A DNA stretch of 64,000 nt from Paractinoplanes lichenicola (GCF_016785085.1 NZ_JAENHO010000001.1:682001-746000); one strand, 5' to 3'. Positions 40,479 through 49,407 are shown, counted from the stretch's first letter. The notes: a model not told the origin generated them from the sequence alone. Made by a program: numbers and translations.

Positions 40479-42742
40479 ACACAGACCTGTCACCCCTGCT
40501 GACGTCGTTCGATCTCGGCCCCGCCCGCATCAAGAACCGGATCTTCGTCGCGCCGCACACGACGAACTTCGGGGCGGCCGGCCGCAACCTGGTCACCGAA
40601 CGCCACCTCGACTACCACCGGGAACGGGCCCGCGGCGGGGCCGGACTGATCATCACCGAGGGCATCCGGGTGCACCCGACCAGCCTGCGCCGGCTGGGCA
40701 TCCACGCCTACGACGACGAGGCGCTGGCCGGGCTGACCGCGCTGGCCGACGTGGTGCACGCCGAGGACACCCGGCTGTTCGCCCAGCTGCTGCACACCGG
40801 GCGGCATTCCGGCGACGAACACCAGGGCAGCTGGGGTGCCGGGCCGGCGCCGTGGAGCACCGGGGCGCACTCGCCGCACGTCATGAACGCGTACGACCTG
40901 GACGCCGTGATCGCCGGGTTCGCGGCGGCCGCGGCCCGGGTCGTCGAGGCCGGGTTCGACGGCATGGAGGTGCATCTGGGCCACGGGCATCTGCTGCAGC
41001 AATTCCTGTCCCCGCTCACGAACGACCGGCGCGACGGCTACGGCGGCTCGTTCGAGGCGCGGGCCCGGCTCGCCCGCGAGGTGCTGGTGGCGGTGGTCGA
41101 CGCGGTGGCCGGCCGGGCGGCGGTCGGACTGCGGCTGTCGGCCGACGAGTTCCTGCCCGGCGGCCTCGGCCCGGACGACGTGGTCCGGATCGTCGCGCAC
41201 CTGCGCGAGGTGGCGCCGGTCGACTTCCTGCACGTCAGCCATTCCGCGTACGTGGGGGCGGCCTCGCTGAGCACGCAGATGGCCGACATGAGCTACGGGC
41301 GGGCGCCGTTCCGGCATCTGCCCGCCCGCTTCAAGCGCGAGTTCCCCGACGTGCCCGTGCTGGCGATCTGCCGCATCGACACCCTGGCCACGGGCGCCTC
41401 CATGGTGGCGGCCGGCGAGGCCGACCTGGTCGGCTTCGCCCGCGCCCACATAGCCGAACCCGCCCTGACCCGCCGCACCCTCGCGCTGACCGGGACCTCA
41501 AACGCGCAAGCCAGCGCCGCAAACGCACAAGCCGCAGGCACTTCTGCGCGGGATGGGGGCGCGGACGGGCCGGGTCTCGTCCGTCGGGCCCCGCGGCATT
41601 GCATCGCCTGCAACCAGGGGTGCAACGCCAACCTGGAGGCGATCACCCCGATCACCTGCACGGTCAACCCGGCCGTGGGCGACGAGCGGGCCTGGGCGAC
41701 GGCCGAGGCGGCCCACCCGTCGCCGCGGTCGGTGCTGGTGGTGGGGGCCGGCCCGGCGGGCCTGGAAGCGGCGATCACCGCGGCTCGGCGCGGACATCGA
41801 GTCGTGCTCGCCGACGCCGCTGACGCTCCCGGCGGTTCGCTGCCGGACGTGGCCCGGATCCGGCCCGGGTTCGCCCTTCTGCTCGACGACCTGCTGACGG
41901 AACTCGACACCAGTGACGTGATCCGCCGCTTCGGCGCCGAGGTCACTGCGGCCACGGTCGCCGCACTGTCCCCCGACGTAGTCGTCCTCGCCACCGGCGC
42001 CACCACCCACCCAGCCGACGCGCTGACCCTCCTCAGCGGGCCACTCCACGCCCCAAGTGGCATGCAACCCGATGACACACCACGCCGTTGCACCCCACGG
42101 ATTGTCGCCGGTGACACATCCGCCCAGCACGGCGACGCAACCTTCATCGCCAGATCCGCTGCACCGCTCGGAGATGCTCGGGTGGCGGGTAACGGGCCGC
42201 CGGTGCTGGAGCTCCGCGATGTCGTGCGGGACCCGGAGTCGGCGGGTGCGGTCACCCTCGTACTGGATGAACTGGGGTCGTGGGAGGCCTTTGCCCTGGC
42301 CGAATATCTTGCGGCGCGCGGCACGACGGTCCGGCTCGTGAGTCCGTTGGCGAGCATGGCCCCGCGCATCACTGTCTATTCGCGGCTCGGTCTGGCCGAA
42401 CGGCTGCGGGCGGCCGGTGTTCGCGTTTTCACGATGCACCGGCCCACGGCCGCGGACGGTGACGCCGTCACCATCACTCACACGGTCGACGGGTCGGCGC
42501 AGACGCTGACCGGCATCGACTCGATCGTGCACGTGCGGCCGGCCCGGGCCCGCGCCGGGCTGCTCGACGAACTCGCGGCCGAGGGCTGGACCGGCGAGGT
42601 GCATCTGGTCGGCGACGCGTTCGCGCCCCGCACCGTGCAAGAAGCCGTCTACGAGGGGCGAGCCGTCGGGCTGCTGATCGGCGCCCCCACCCTGACCGAA
42701 GGACCCGCCATGCGCCCTCCTTACGCCTTGGTCGCGGCATGA
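40466..42742 (+). CDS. OYE/2,4-dienoyl-CoA reductase-like Fe-S flavoprotein
   Basis: The 758-residue enzyme comprises an N-terminal old-yellow-enzyme barrel (about 1-340, with HTTN at 31-34 and GYGGSFEARARL at 191-202) and a [4Fe-4S] motif C379-x2-C382-x3-C386-x11-C398. A FAD/NAD(P)-binding half (VLVVGAGPAGLE) follows. This is the trimethylamine-dehydrogenase/FadH architecture. It starts at GTG 40466 within the aldehyde dehydrogenase. Between the barrel and Fe-S site lies an unusual Ala/Gly-rich linker (about 343-375), and the second Rossmann half contains an extra stretch at about 525-570 with atypical composition. Confidence 0.88.
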   Translation: MGRLNTDLSPLLTSFDLGPARIKNRIFVAPHTTNFGAAGRNLVTERHLDYHRERARGGAGLIITEGIRVHPTSLRRLGIHAYDDEALAGLTALADVVHAEDTRLFAQLLHTGRHSGDEHQGSWGAGPAPWSTGAHSPHVMNAYDLDAVIAGFAAAAARVVEAGFDGMEVHLGHGHLLQQFLSPLTNDRRDGYGGSFEARARLAREVLVAVVDAVAGRAAVGLRLSADEFLPGGLGPDDVVRIVAHLREVAPVDFLHVSHSAYVGAASLSTQMADMSYGRAPFRHLPARFKREFPDVPVLAICRIDTLATGASMVAAGEADLVGFARAHIAEPALTRRTLALTGTSNAQASAANAQAAGTSARDGGADGPGLVRRAPRHCIACNQGCNANLEAITPITCTVNPAVGDERAWATAEAAHPSPRSVLVVGAGPAGLEAAITAARRGHRVVLADAADAPGGSLPDVARIRPGFALLLDDLLTELDTSDVIRRFGAEVTAATVAALSPDVVVLATGATTHPADALTLLSGPLHAPSGMQPDDTPRRCTPRIVAGDTSAQHGDATFIARSAAPLGDARVAGNGPPVLELRDVVRDPESAGAVTLVLDELGSWEAFALAEYLAARGTTVRLVSPLASMAPRITVYSRLGLAERLRAAGVRVFTMHRPTAADGDAVTITHTVDGSAQTLTGIDSIVHVRPARARAGLLDELAAEGWTGEVHLVGDAFAPRTVQEAVYEGRAVGLLIGAPTLTEGPAMRPPYALVAA

Positions 42743-43416
42743 CGACCGCCCTGATCACCGGCGCCGCGGGAGCGATCGGGCAGGCCATCGCGGCCGCGCT
42801 CGAGGCAGCGGGCCGGCACGTGATCCGGGCCGACTCCCACGAGGCACCGGGCGTCCGGCATCTCGACGTCACCGATGACGAGTCCTGTGCCGAGCTGGTG
42901 GCCTCGATCGACGACCTGTCGCTGCTCGTCAACGCGGCCGGGGTCATGGTGCGCCGCACCGCCCTCGACACCGACGTCGCCACGTTCCAGCGGGTGCTCG
43001 ACGTCAACCTGACCGGCGCGTTCAGAATGGCCCGAGCCGCGCACCCCGCGCTGGCGAAAAACGGCGGCTCGATCGTGTCGATCTCGTCCACGCACGCCTT
43101 CCTGGCCGCCAAGGGCTCCTTCGCGTACGGGGTGAGCAAGGCCGGCGTGAGCCACCTGACCCGGCTGCTCGCCCTGGAGTGGGCGGCCGACAACATCCGG
43201 GTCAACGCGGTCGCCCCGACGGTCGTGCCCAGCGCGATGACCGCCGGTGTGCTGGCCGACCCCGCGTACGTCAGCCGGAAGCTGGCCGCCATCCCGCTCG
43301 GCGCGCCGATCGCCCCCGAGCACGTCGCCGCGGCCGTGGCCTACCTGGCCTCCCCCGCGGCGGCGTCGACCACCGGTCAGATCCTCGTCCTCGATGGTGG
43401 TGAGAGCCTTGCGTAA
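42739..43416 (+). CDS. Short-chain dehydrogenase/reductase
   Basis: This 225-residue SDR has the cofactor motif GAAGAIG (8-14), NNAG-like LVNAAG (63-68), catalytic Ser near 116-117 and Tyr130-x3-Lys134 (YGVSK), and ends with the family's LVLDGGES. It overlaps the reductase stop (ATGA). It would oxidise an alcohol or reduce a ketone formed in the pathway. Confidence 0.9.
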   Translation: MTTALITGAAGAIGQAIAAALEAAGRHVIRADSHEAPGVRHLDVTDDESCAELVASIDDLSLLVNAAGVMVRRTALDTDVATFQRVLDVNLTGAFRMARAAHPALAKNGGSIVSISSTHAFLAAKGSFAYGVSKAGVSHLTRLLALEWAADNIRVNAVAPTVVPSAMTAGVLADPAYVSRKLAAIPLGAPIAPEHVAAAVAYLASPAAASTTGQILVLDGGESLA

Positions 43417-44845
43417 GACAGTCGTGGTCATCGGCAGCGGCGCCGCCGGCCTGTTCTGCGCGGACGGCCTGGCCGCCCGCGGCGACACCGATGTCATCCT
43501 GCTGGAGGCGGGCCCCGACCCCGGCACTCCCCCGCCGGCTTGGATGCGCACCGACCTCGCGACCCCTGGCGAGTTCGAGTGGGGTTATGTCGACGCCGAC
43601 TCCGGGCGGCCGCTGCTGCGGGGCCGGGTCACGGGTGGCTGCACGTCGACCAACTCAGCGGCGGCGCTGCGCGGGCAGCCGTGGTGCTTCGACGACTGGG
43701 GCGTCGAGGGCTGGCGCTGGGACGACGTCGCGCCCTTCTTCCGGGCGCTGGAAACCGATGTGCAGTACGGCGATCGGCCCTGGCACGGCGACAGCGGCCC
43801 GATCCCCATCACCCGGCTCAGCTTCGGTCCGGTCGACACCGCCTTCGCGCAGTGGGCGGCCGACCGGGGGCACGCCTGGGTCGACGACCAGAACGAGCCG
43901 GGCGTGCTCGGCGTCGGGCACTGGCCGACCAACACGGTCGACGGGAACGTGCGCTACGGCGTACACGAGGCCCTGATGCCCCGGATGCGCCCGCACCTGC
44001 GCGCTGATACCACTGCGGAACGGCTGCTGTTCGACGGCGATCGGTGCGTCGGCGTTCTCACCGGGGCTGGAACGATCCGGGCCGACCACGTCGTGCTCTG
44101 CGCGGGCGCGGTCGAATCGCCGGCGCTGCTGCTGCGCTCGGGTATCGGGCCGGCCGCCGACCTGGCCGCGGCCGGCATCCCGCTGGTGCACGACGCGCCC
44201 GAAGTCGGGGCCAACCTGCAGGACCACCCGTGGACCGTGCTGCAGGTGCGGGCGGCCGACCCCGCGGCGCCGGGCCGGCGGCCGGTCAACGGCGTGCTGC
44301 TGCGCTACGAGATCCTGGCCGACGACCGGGTCGAGGTGCACCTCTATCCGCATCAGGCCCAGCCGTATCTGCCCGGCGAGGATCCGGCCGAGGTGTTCCT
44401 GGGGCTCGGCCTGATGCGGGCGATCAGCCGGGGCTCGGTGCGGCTGGCGGCCGACGGGTCGACCGAGGTGCACCTCAATCACCTCGGCGACCCGCAGGAC
44501 GCCAAGGCGTTCGACCTGCTGCTCGACGACGCCCAGGCGGCCCTCGATGCGCTCGGGGACGTTCTGGTGGAACCCGAGGACGCGTGGTGGCGGGACCGTT
44601 CGCGGCTCTCCGACCACCTGGAGTCGTACGGGCATCTGGTCGGCACCTGCCGAATGGGAACGGACGCCGCCGCTGTCGTCGACCCCGCCCTGGCCGTACG
44701 CGGTGTCACCGGTGTCTCGATCGCCGACGCGTCGATCATGCCCGCCAGTCCCCGCGCCAACACGATGCTCGCCTCCATGATGATCGGCCTGCGCGGCGCC
44801 GCGCTGGTCCCGTTGCAACCAGAGGACCGCCATGCCACTTCTTGA
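43394..44845 (+). CDS. GMC-family oxidoreductase
   Basis: The 483-residue FAD enzyme has a dinucleotide motif GSGAAGLFCA near the N-terminus, the GMC block GGCTSTNSA around 77-85, and a C-terminal catalytic region (HLVGTCRMG, ASPRANTML). It starts at ATG 43394 inside the SDR end, with GTG 43400 as an alternative. It should oxidise an alcohol to an aldehyde, which the following aldehyde dehydrogenase would use. Confidence 0.88.
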   Translation: MVVRALRKTVVVIGSGAAGLFCADGLAARGDTDVILLEAGPDPGTPPPAWMRTDLATPGEFEWGYVDADSGRPLLRGRVTGGCTSTNSAAALRGQPWCFDDWGVEGWRWDDVAPFFRALETDVQYGDRPWHGDSGPIPITRLSFGPVDTAFAQWAADRGHAWVDDQNEPGVLGVGHWPTNTVDGNVRYGVHEALMPRMRPHLRADTTAERLLFDGDRCVGVLTGAGTIRADHVVLCAGAVESPALLLRSGIGPAADLAAAGIPLVHDAPEVGANLQDHPWTVLQVRAADPAAPGRRPVNGVLLRYEILADDRVEVHLYPHQAQPYLPGEDPAEVFLGLGLMRAISRGSVRLAADGSTEVHLNHLGDPQDAKAFDLLLDDAQAALDALGDVLVEPEDAWWRDRSRLSDHLESYGHLVGTCRMGTDAAAVVDPALAVRGVTGVSIADASIMPASPRANTMLASMMIGLRGAALVPLQPEDRHATS

Positions 44846-46292
44846 TTCCGGCCGGATGGCCAAGACGCTGTACAGGGGCGCCGCCCAACCGGCCACCGTC
44901 ACCGGCGACATCACCGAACCGGCCACCGGGGCCGTGCTCGGCCAGATCGCCGCCGCGTCCACTGAGGACCTCGACGGCGCCGTCGCCCGGCTCGTCGACG
45001 GCCAGCGCGCCTGGGCCCGGCGGCCCGCGTTCGAGCGCTCCGGCATCCTGCGCGAGGCCGGACGCCTGATCGAGGCGAACATGCCCGAGCTGGCCGACTG
45101 GCTCGTCCGCGAGGGCGGCGCCACCGTCGGCAAGGCCATGTTCGAGCTCACCATCAGCGCGCAGGCCCTGCACGCGGCGGCCGGGCTGGCCCTGGAGCCG
45201 ACCGGCGAGACCTATCCCTCCCCGGAGGGCCGGCTCAGCATCAGCCGCCGGATCCCGGCCGGTGTCGTCGGAGTCATCGCGCCGTTCAACTCCCCGCTGT
45301 TTCTCGCGCTGCGCAGCGTCGCCCCGGCGCTGGCCGTCGGCAACAGCGTCGTCGTCAAACCCGACCCCCGTACGGCGGTCAGCGGCGGCGCCATCATCGC
45401 CGAGGCGCTGTTCCAGGCCGGCCTGCCCGAGGACGCCCTCGCCGTGCTGCCCGGCGACGGCACGCTGGGCGCGGCCCTGGTCGACCACCCGGACGTGCCG
45501 ATCATCGCGTTCACCGGCTCGACCACGGCCGGCCGGGCCATCGCCGTACGGGCGGCTCAGCGGCTCAAGCGCGTGCACCTCGAGCTCGGCGGCAACTCGG
45601 CGCTCGTGGTGTTCGACGACGTCGACCTGGACGCCGCGACCAGCGCCGGGGCCTGGGGATCGTTCCTGCACGCCGGGCAGATCTGCATGTCGTCGAGCCG
45701 GCATCTCGTGCACGAGGCGATCGCCGACGAGTACGTGGCCCGGCTGGCCGCCCGCGCCAGCGCCCTGCCGGTCGGCAACGCGGCGCTCGACCCGTCCGTC
45801 GCGATCGGACCCATCATCGACGCCCGGCAGCGCGACGCCGTCCACACGATCGTGACGGACACCGCCGACGCGGGTGCCACGGTTGTCACCGGTGGCACGT
45901 ACGACGGGCTGTTCTACTCCCCGACCGTGCTCTCCGGCGTACGCCCGGGCATGAGCGCGTACGACCTGGAGATCTTCGGCCCGGTCGCGCCGGTCACCAC
46001 GTTCGCGTCCTTCGACGAGGCCGTCGAGCTGGCCAACGGCACCGAATACGGCCTCTCGGCCGGGGTGCTGACCGCCGACGTCGGCCGCGGGCTGGCCTTC
46101 GCCGACCGCATCGTCAGCGGCAACGTGCACGTCAACGACCAGACCCTGGTCGACGACGTGCTCCAGCCGTTCGGTGGCGTACGGGCCTCCGGCAACGGCA
46201 GCCGCGTGGGTTCCAGCCGGTACAACGCCGACGCCTTCACCGAGCAGCAGTGGCTCACCAGCCGGCCCACCATCGCCCGCTACCCCTTCTGA
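44832..46292 (+). CDS. Aldehyde dehydrogenase, benzaldehyde-type
   Basis: This is a 486-residue dehydrogenase with both catalytic residues: Glu251 (HLELGGNS) and Cys285 (HAGQICMSS). It resembles vanillin/benzaldehyde dehydrogenases (SISRRIPAGVVGVIAPFNSP). It overlaps the GMC gene end and precedes Ohr/OsmC by nine bases. Unlike the upstream MmsA-like enzyme, it should give the free acid. Confidence 0.9.
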   Translation: MPLLDSGRMAKTLYRGAAQPATVTGDITEPATGAVLGQIAAASTEDLDGAVARLVDGQRAWARRPAFERSGILREAGRLIEANMPELADWLVREGGATVGKAMFELTISAQALHAAAGLALEPTGETYPSPEGRLSISRRIPAGVVGVIAPFNSPLFLALRSVAPALAVGNSVVVKPDPRTAVSGGAIIAEALFQAGLPEDALAVLPGDGTLGAALVDHPDVPIIAFTGSTTAGRAIAVRAAQRLKRVHLELGGNSALVVFDDVDLDAATSAGAWGSFLHAGQICMSSSRHLVHEAIADEYVARLAARASALPVGNAALDPSVAIGPIIDARQRDAVHTIVTDTADAGATVVTGGTYDGLFYSPTVLSGVRPGMSAYDLEIFGPVAPVTTFASFDEAVELANGTEYGLSAGVLTADVGRGLAFADRIVSGNVHVNDQTLVDDVLQPFGGVRASGNGSRVGSSRYNADAFTEQQWLTSRPTIARYPF

Positions 46293-46301
46293 GGAGTTCC
46301 C

Positions 46302-46736
46302 GTGTCGCACATCTACACCGCTAAAGCCCACGTCGCGGGCGGGCGCAACGGCCACGGCCGTACGGACGACGGCAAGCTCGACGTCGGCCTGTCCCGCCCG
46401 GCCACCGGCGGCCCCGGCACCAACCCCGAGCAGCTGTTCGCCGTGGCCTACGCCGCCTGTTTCGAGGGCGCCCTGGCCACCGTGGCCCGCCGGGCCCGCG
46501 TCGATTTGGGCGAGACCAGCGTCGAGTCGTCGGTCTCGCTCTCGTCGGTCGACGACGGCAGCTTCCGGATCGGCGCCACCCTGGCCGTGACGATCCCCGG
46601 CGTGACCGACCCGGCCGAGGCGGTCAAGCTGGCCACCGAGGCCGACCGGGTCTGCCCGTACTCGAACGCGGTGCGCGGCAACGTCGAGGTGGCCATCACC
46701 GCCAACGGCCAGTGGGTGGCGGGCCCCCGTGACTGA
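46302..46736 (+). CDS. Ohr/OsmC-type peroxidase
   Basis: This 144-residue protein has two reactive cysteines, Cys53 in YAACFEGAL and Cys118 in DRVCPYSNAV, as in Ohr proteins that reduce organic hydroperoxides. Within an oxygenase operon it may deal with peroxides formed by the flavin enzymes. The RBS AGGAG lies about six bases upstream. Its stop overlaps the next start. Confidence 0.9.
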   Translation: MSHIYTAKAHVAGGRNGHGRTDDGKLDVGLSRPATGGPGTNPEQLFAVAYAACFEGALATVARRARVDLGETSVESSVSLSSVDDGSFRIGATLAVTIPGVTDPAEAVKLATEADRVCPYSNAVRGNVEVAITANGQWVAGPRD

Positions 46737-47199
46737 GCTGAGGAGGGCGTTCACCCTCTATCCCCGCGGCGTGATGGCCGTGGCCGCCCAGATCGACGGC
46801 GCGCCGGTCGGGCTCGCGGTCAGCGCGTTCGTGTCGGTGTCGCTCGACCCGCCACTGATCGCCCTCTGCATCGACGCGGCCTCCCGCACGTGGCCCGCGC
46901 TGCGCGGCGCCGACACGATCGGGGTCAGCGTGCTCACCGAGGAGCACGCCTGGCTCGGCCGCCAACTGGCCAGCCGCAGCCGCGACCGTTTCGCCGACGC
47001 GAAGTTCGACGAGACGGCCCGGGGCGCGCTGCTGCTCGACGGCGCCGCGGCCCGCTTCGAGTGCAGCCAGGAATCCGAGCTCCCCGGCGGCGACCACCTC
47101 ATCGCGCTGCTCCGGGTGGAATCGATGACCGCCGACCCGGATCGCAAGCCGCTGCTCTGGCACGACTCGGAATTCCGGGCGGTCGCCCCGCTCCCCTGA
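46729..47199 (+). CDS. HpaC/RutF-like flavin reductase
   Basis: The 156-residue flavin-binding split-barrel protein has the family blocks FTLYPRGVMAVAA, GLAVSAFVSVSLDPPLI and a late GGDHLIALLRVES. It supplies FMNH2 to luciferase-like monooxygenases such as the one that starts this operon. It starts at GTG 46729. It is the last gene before a strong terminator. Confidence 0.9.
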   Translation: MTELRRAFTLYPRGVMAVAAQIDGAPVGLAVSAFVSVSLDPPLIALCIDAASRTWPALRGADTIGVSVLTEEHAWLGRQLASRSRDRFADAKFDETARGALLLDGAAARFECSQESELPGGDHLIALLRVESMTADPDRKPLLWHDSEFRAVAPLP

Positions 47200-47200
47200 C

Positions 47201-47240
47201 GTGGCGCGGGGGCGCGACACCGTTCGCGCCCCCGCGCTAC
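47201..47240 (+). terminator. Strong hairpin terminator of the catabolic operon
   Basis: Sixteen-base arms (47201-47216 and 47225-47240) pair almost perfectly around an eight-base loop. The inner thirteen pairs are all G-C/C-G, with one G-T wobble near the base. No T-run follows, which is common in high-GC genomes. It lies two bases after the flavin-reductase stop. Confidence 0.75.
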
Positions 47241-47273
47241 GCTCGGGCGTCAACCGAGCGGCGGTGCACAACG

Positions 47274-47723
47274 ATGACTGACCCGGCACGACGCCCCCTC
47301 AACCCCGGCGGCGGCCCGATCCTGCGTCGCACGTACGGCCGGCTGCTGGCCATCTCCGTCGTCACCGTACTCCTCGTCTGGGCCATCGCGATCTCGGTCC
47401 TGGCCATCTCGGACGGTCACGCGGTGCTTATCGCGCTGGCGTACGCCGTGCTCGCCGTCGCCTCGCTCTGCCTGCTCGCCGCCACCGCCCGCGCCCGCGC
47501 CGCGATCCACGACGACGTCGCCGACCTGCCCGGCCTGCGCCTCTCCGCCACCCTGACCCGCATCGCCAGCTACGCCGGCTGGGCGGGCGCCCTCCCCGTG
47601 GTCGTCACGGGCATCGTGCAGGACGCCGTGCTGGCGGGCATCGTGCTCGCCGCGACCGCCCTGATCCTCGGCACCGCCGCCGACGGCACCCACCGCATCA
47701 CCACACGCATCCTCACCACCTGA
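47274..47723 (+). CDS. Small membrane protein
   Basis: The 149-residue protein has four hydrophobic segments (about 24-45, 52-72, 95-115, 118-138). ATG 47274 is chosen because it lies after the terminator and begins MTDPARRPLNPGGGP, a normal cytoplasmic leader. It meets the Fic gene tail to tail. Family not recognised; small Asp/Glu-free helices suggest a structural or DUF2975-like protein. Confidence 0.65.
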   Translation: MTDPARRPLNPGGGPILRRTYGRLLAISVVTVLLVWAIAISVLAISDGHAVLIALAYAVLAVASLCLLAATARARAAIHDDVADLPGLRLSATLTRIASYAGWAGALPVVVTGIVQDAVLAGIVLAATALILGTAADGTHRITTRILTT

Positions 47724-47725
47724 CC

Positions 47726-48889
47726 TCATTCCCCGTACGGCGGAGCAAGAGTGAACGGCGTACGGGCCAGCTCCAGCGCCGCCTCCGGGAACCGCGCCCC
47801 TTCGGTGTAGTAACGCGCCCGCGTCCGCCCGACAGGAGCCAGCAAGCCGGCGGTCACCAGGTCACGCAGGTCGCGCTGGGCCTGCTGCAAAGTCAGCCCC
47901 TCCGCCTGCTCGTACCGTGAACGGCGGACCCGACCGGCGACAGCGACGTCGTGCAGCGCCGAGATCACTCGTTCGTCCAGACCGGCCGGGCCGACGAACG
48001 AGGCGAGCAGATCCCAGACTGCGCGGGACTGGTCCAGCCGCTTCTGCACAGTCTGCGCCTGCTGGTGATAGGCGACCAGATTGAACCGGATCCAGCCCGA
48101 GACGTCCTGCTCGGGCCGATAGGTGGCACCTCGGCGCTGAAGCTCCTGGTAGTACTCCCACGTGTTGCCGGGCCGGCCCAGCCACGCCTCGATGGACGAG
48201 AACTCCGGGGCCAGGGTGCCCTCGCGAGCAATCATCAACGTCTGCAGCGACCGCGACATCCGGCCGTTACCGTCGGCCCACGGGTGGATCGACACCAGGT
48301 GCAGGTGGGCCATGGCCGCGCGGATCAGCGGATGGATGTCACTGTCGGCGTTGAGCCAGTCGACCAGCTCGGCCATCAGATCCGGCACGTCCCCGGCGTC
48401 GGGAGCGGTGTAGGCCGCGACCCGCGGATCGCGGGGGTCGGTGACGTAGACCGGCCCGGCACGCCACTGCCCCGCCGGCTTGTTCCGCGTGTGGCGGTGT
48501 CCTTGCAACATCCAGTGCAGGGCGTTCAGCAATCCCTTGCCGTACTCGAAATCGGCTACGTCGTGCAGGGACTGCACATAGGTCATCATGCGCTGGTAGG
48601 CGAGCGTTTCCTCGCGGTTCTCGTCGGACACGTCGACGTCCCGCTCGCCGTCCATCAGGTCCTGAACGTCCTGGGTGCTGACCCTGAACCCCTCGATCGA
48701 GTTCGACGCGGCAACGGCATCAGCCGTCAAGAACTTGCGCAGCCCCGACGTCCACTTGCCAGGTCGATCCTGGACCTGGTGACGTAGGCGTTCTCGCATC
48801 TCATCAATGGCAGCGAGCACGGTCTGGTCGGATGCGGTCAAGCGCGGCGTCGGAAAAAGCACTGTCCAATGATAGAATGACGCAATCAT
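47726..48889 (-). CDS. Fic-domain AMP transferase with winged helix
   Basis: This 387-residue protein carries the full Fic motif HPWADGNGRMSR at 202-213, with His202 as catalytic base. The inhibitory helix motif (S/T)xxxE(G/N) is seen as SNSIEG at 62-67, which places it in the class with an N-terminal inhibitory helix. The C-terminal third (about 300-387) is a winged-helix region (VISALHDVAVAGRVRRSRYE, LTLQQAQRDLRDLVTAGLL). It should transfer AMP or a related group to a target when uninhibited. A near-perfect palindrome covers its start codon, suggesting autoregulation by the wHTH. No antitoxin gene lies beside it. Confidence 0.9.
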   Translation of the reverse strand: MIASFYHWTVLFPTPRLTASDQTVLAAIDEMRERLRHQVQDRPGKWTSGLRKFLTADAVAASNSIEGFRVSTQDVQDLMDGERDVDVSDENREETLAYQRMMTYVQSLHDVADFEYGKGLLNALHWMLQGHRHTRNKPAGQWRAGPVYVTDPRDPRVAAYTAPDAGDVPDLMAELVDWLNADSDIHPLIRAAMAHLHLVSIHPWADGNGRMSRSLQTLMIAREGTLAPEFSSIEAWLGRPGNTWEYYQELQRRGATYRPEQDVSGWIRFNLVAYHQQAQTVQKRLDQSRAVWDLLASFVGPAGLDERVISALHDVAVAGRVRRSRYEQAEGLTLQQAQRDLRDLVTAGLLAPVGRTRARYYTEGARFPEAALELARTPFTLAPPYGE

Positions 48890-48896
48890 TACGTCA
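48878..48896. promoter_or_regulatory. 19-bp palindrome over the Fic start codon
   Basis: TGACGCAATCATTACGTCA (48878-48896) is self-complementary except for one base pair (position 6 versus 14) and contains the ATG (48887-48889) of the Fic gene. A site over the start codon fits autoregulation by the Fic winged helix. Confidence 0.6.
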
Positions 48897-48930
48897 AAGG
48901 GCCGCGGCTGACTGCAGCAGGGGCGAAAGA

Positions 48931-49344
48931 TCAGACCGCCACCAGCACGACGCTGACGATGAGGCTGCCGAGCAGGTTGTAGGGGCCGGAGATGGCCGCG
49001 TAGGCCAGCGGGCGGGGGAAGTTGGGGTTGATGGCGATGTTCACCGTGTTGGCGGTGAGGTAGCCGAGGCCGACGATCAGACCGAACAGCAGGGCATCCC
49101 CGTACGTGTCGATGCGCAGTGCCGCCATGAGGATCGCGCTCGTGATGGTGATGATCAGGGCCGTCAGCGGCGGGCCGGCGTAGAAGAGCGGCGTGCCGAG
49201 CGGCTTGGCATCGGCTTCGCGGCCAAGGGACCGGTTGTAGGGCTTGGGAAAGAGCGCCGCGAACCAGACGCCGCCGAGCAGCACGAAGGCGATGAAGGCG
49301 AGCAGGATGCCGAGCCAGTTGAGGTCGTCCAGAACGTTGAACAT
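48931..49344 (-). CDS. DUF1761-family membrane protein
   Basis: This 137-residue protein has four helices and the DUF1761 feature WLGILLAFIAFVLLGGVWFA, then PKPYN and TANTVNIAINPNF. Function unknown; such proteins often sit opposite WYL/YafY-like regulators, as here. It starts at ATG 49344. Confidence 0.85.
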   Translation of the reverse strand: MFNVLDDLNWLGILLAFIAFVLLGGVWFAALFPKPYNRSLGREADAKPLGTPLFYAGPPLTALIITITSAILMAALRIDTYGDALLFGLIVGLGYLTANTVNIAINPNFPRPLAYAAISGPYNLLGSLIVSVVLVAV

Positions 49345-49362
49345 GTGAGCAAGATTGGCAGC

Positions 49363-49389
49363 GGTAGGTGTCAGGGTGTGGCACCTACC
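49363..49389. promoter_or_regulatory. Operator for the WYL regulator
   Basis: GGTAGGTG (49363-49370) and CACCTACC (49382-49389) are exact inverse complements around eleven bases. The site lies in the 63 bases between the divergent DUF1761 and WYL genes. Confidence 0.6.
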
Positions 49390-49407
49390 TCGGGCAGAAT
49401 CGCGGGT

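Noticed and set aside
47201..47240. Reading the hairpin after the flavin reductase as an operator
   Set aside because: It lies two bases after the last stop of a long operon and has a 16-base stem with an eight-base loop, so termination is the simpler explanation.
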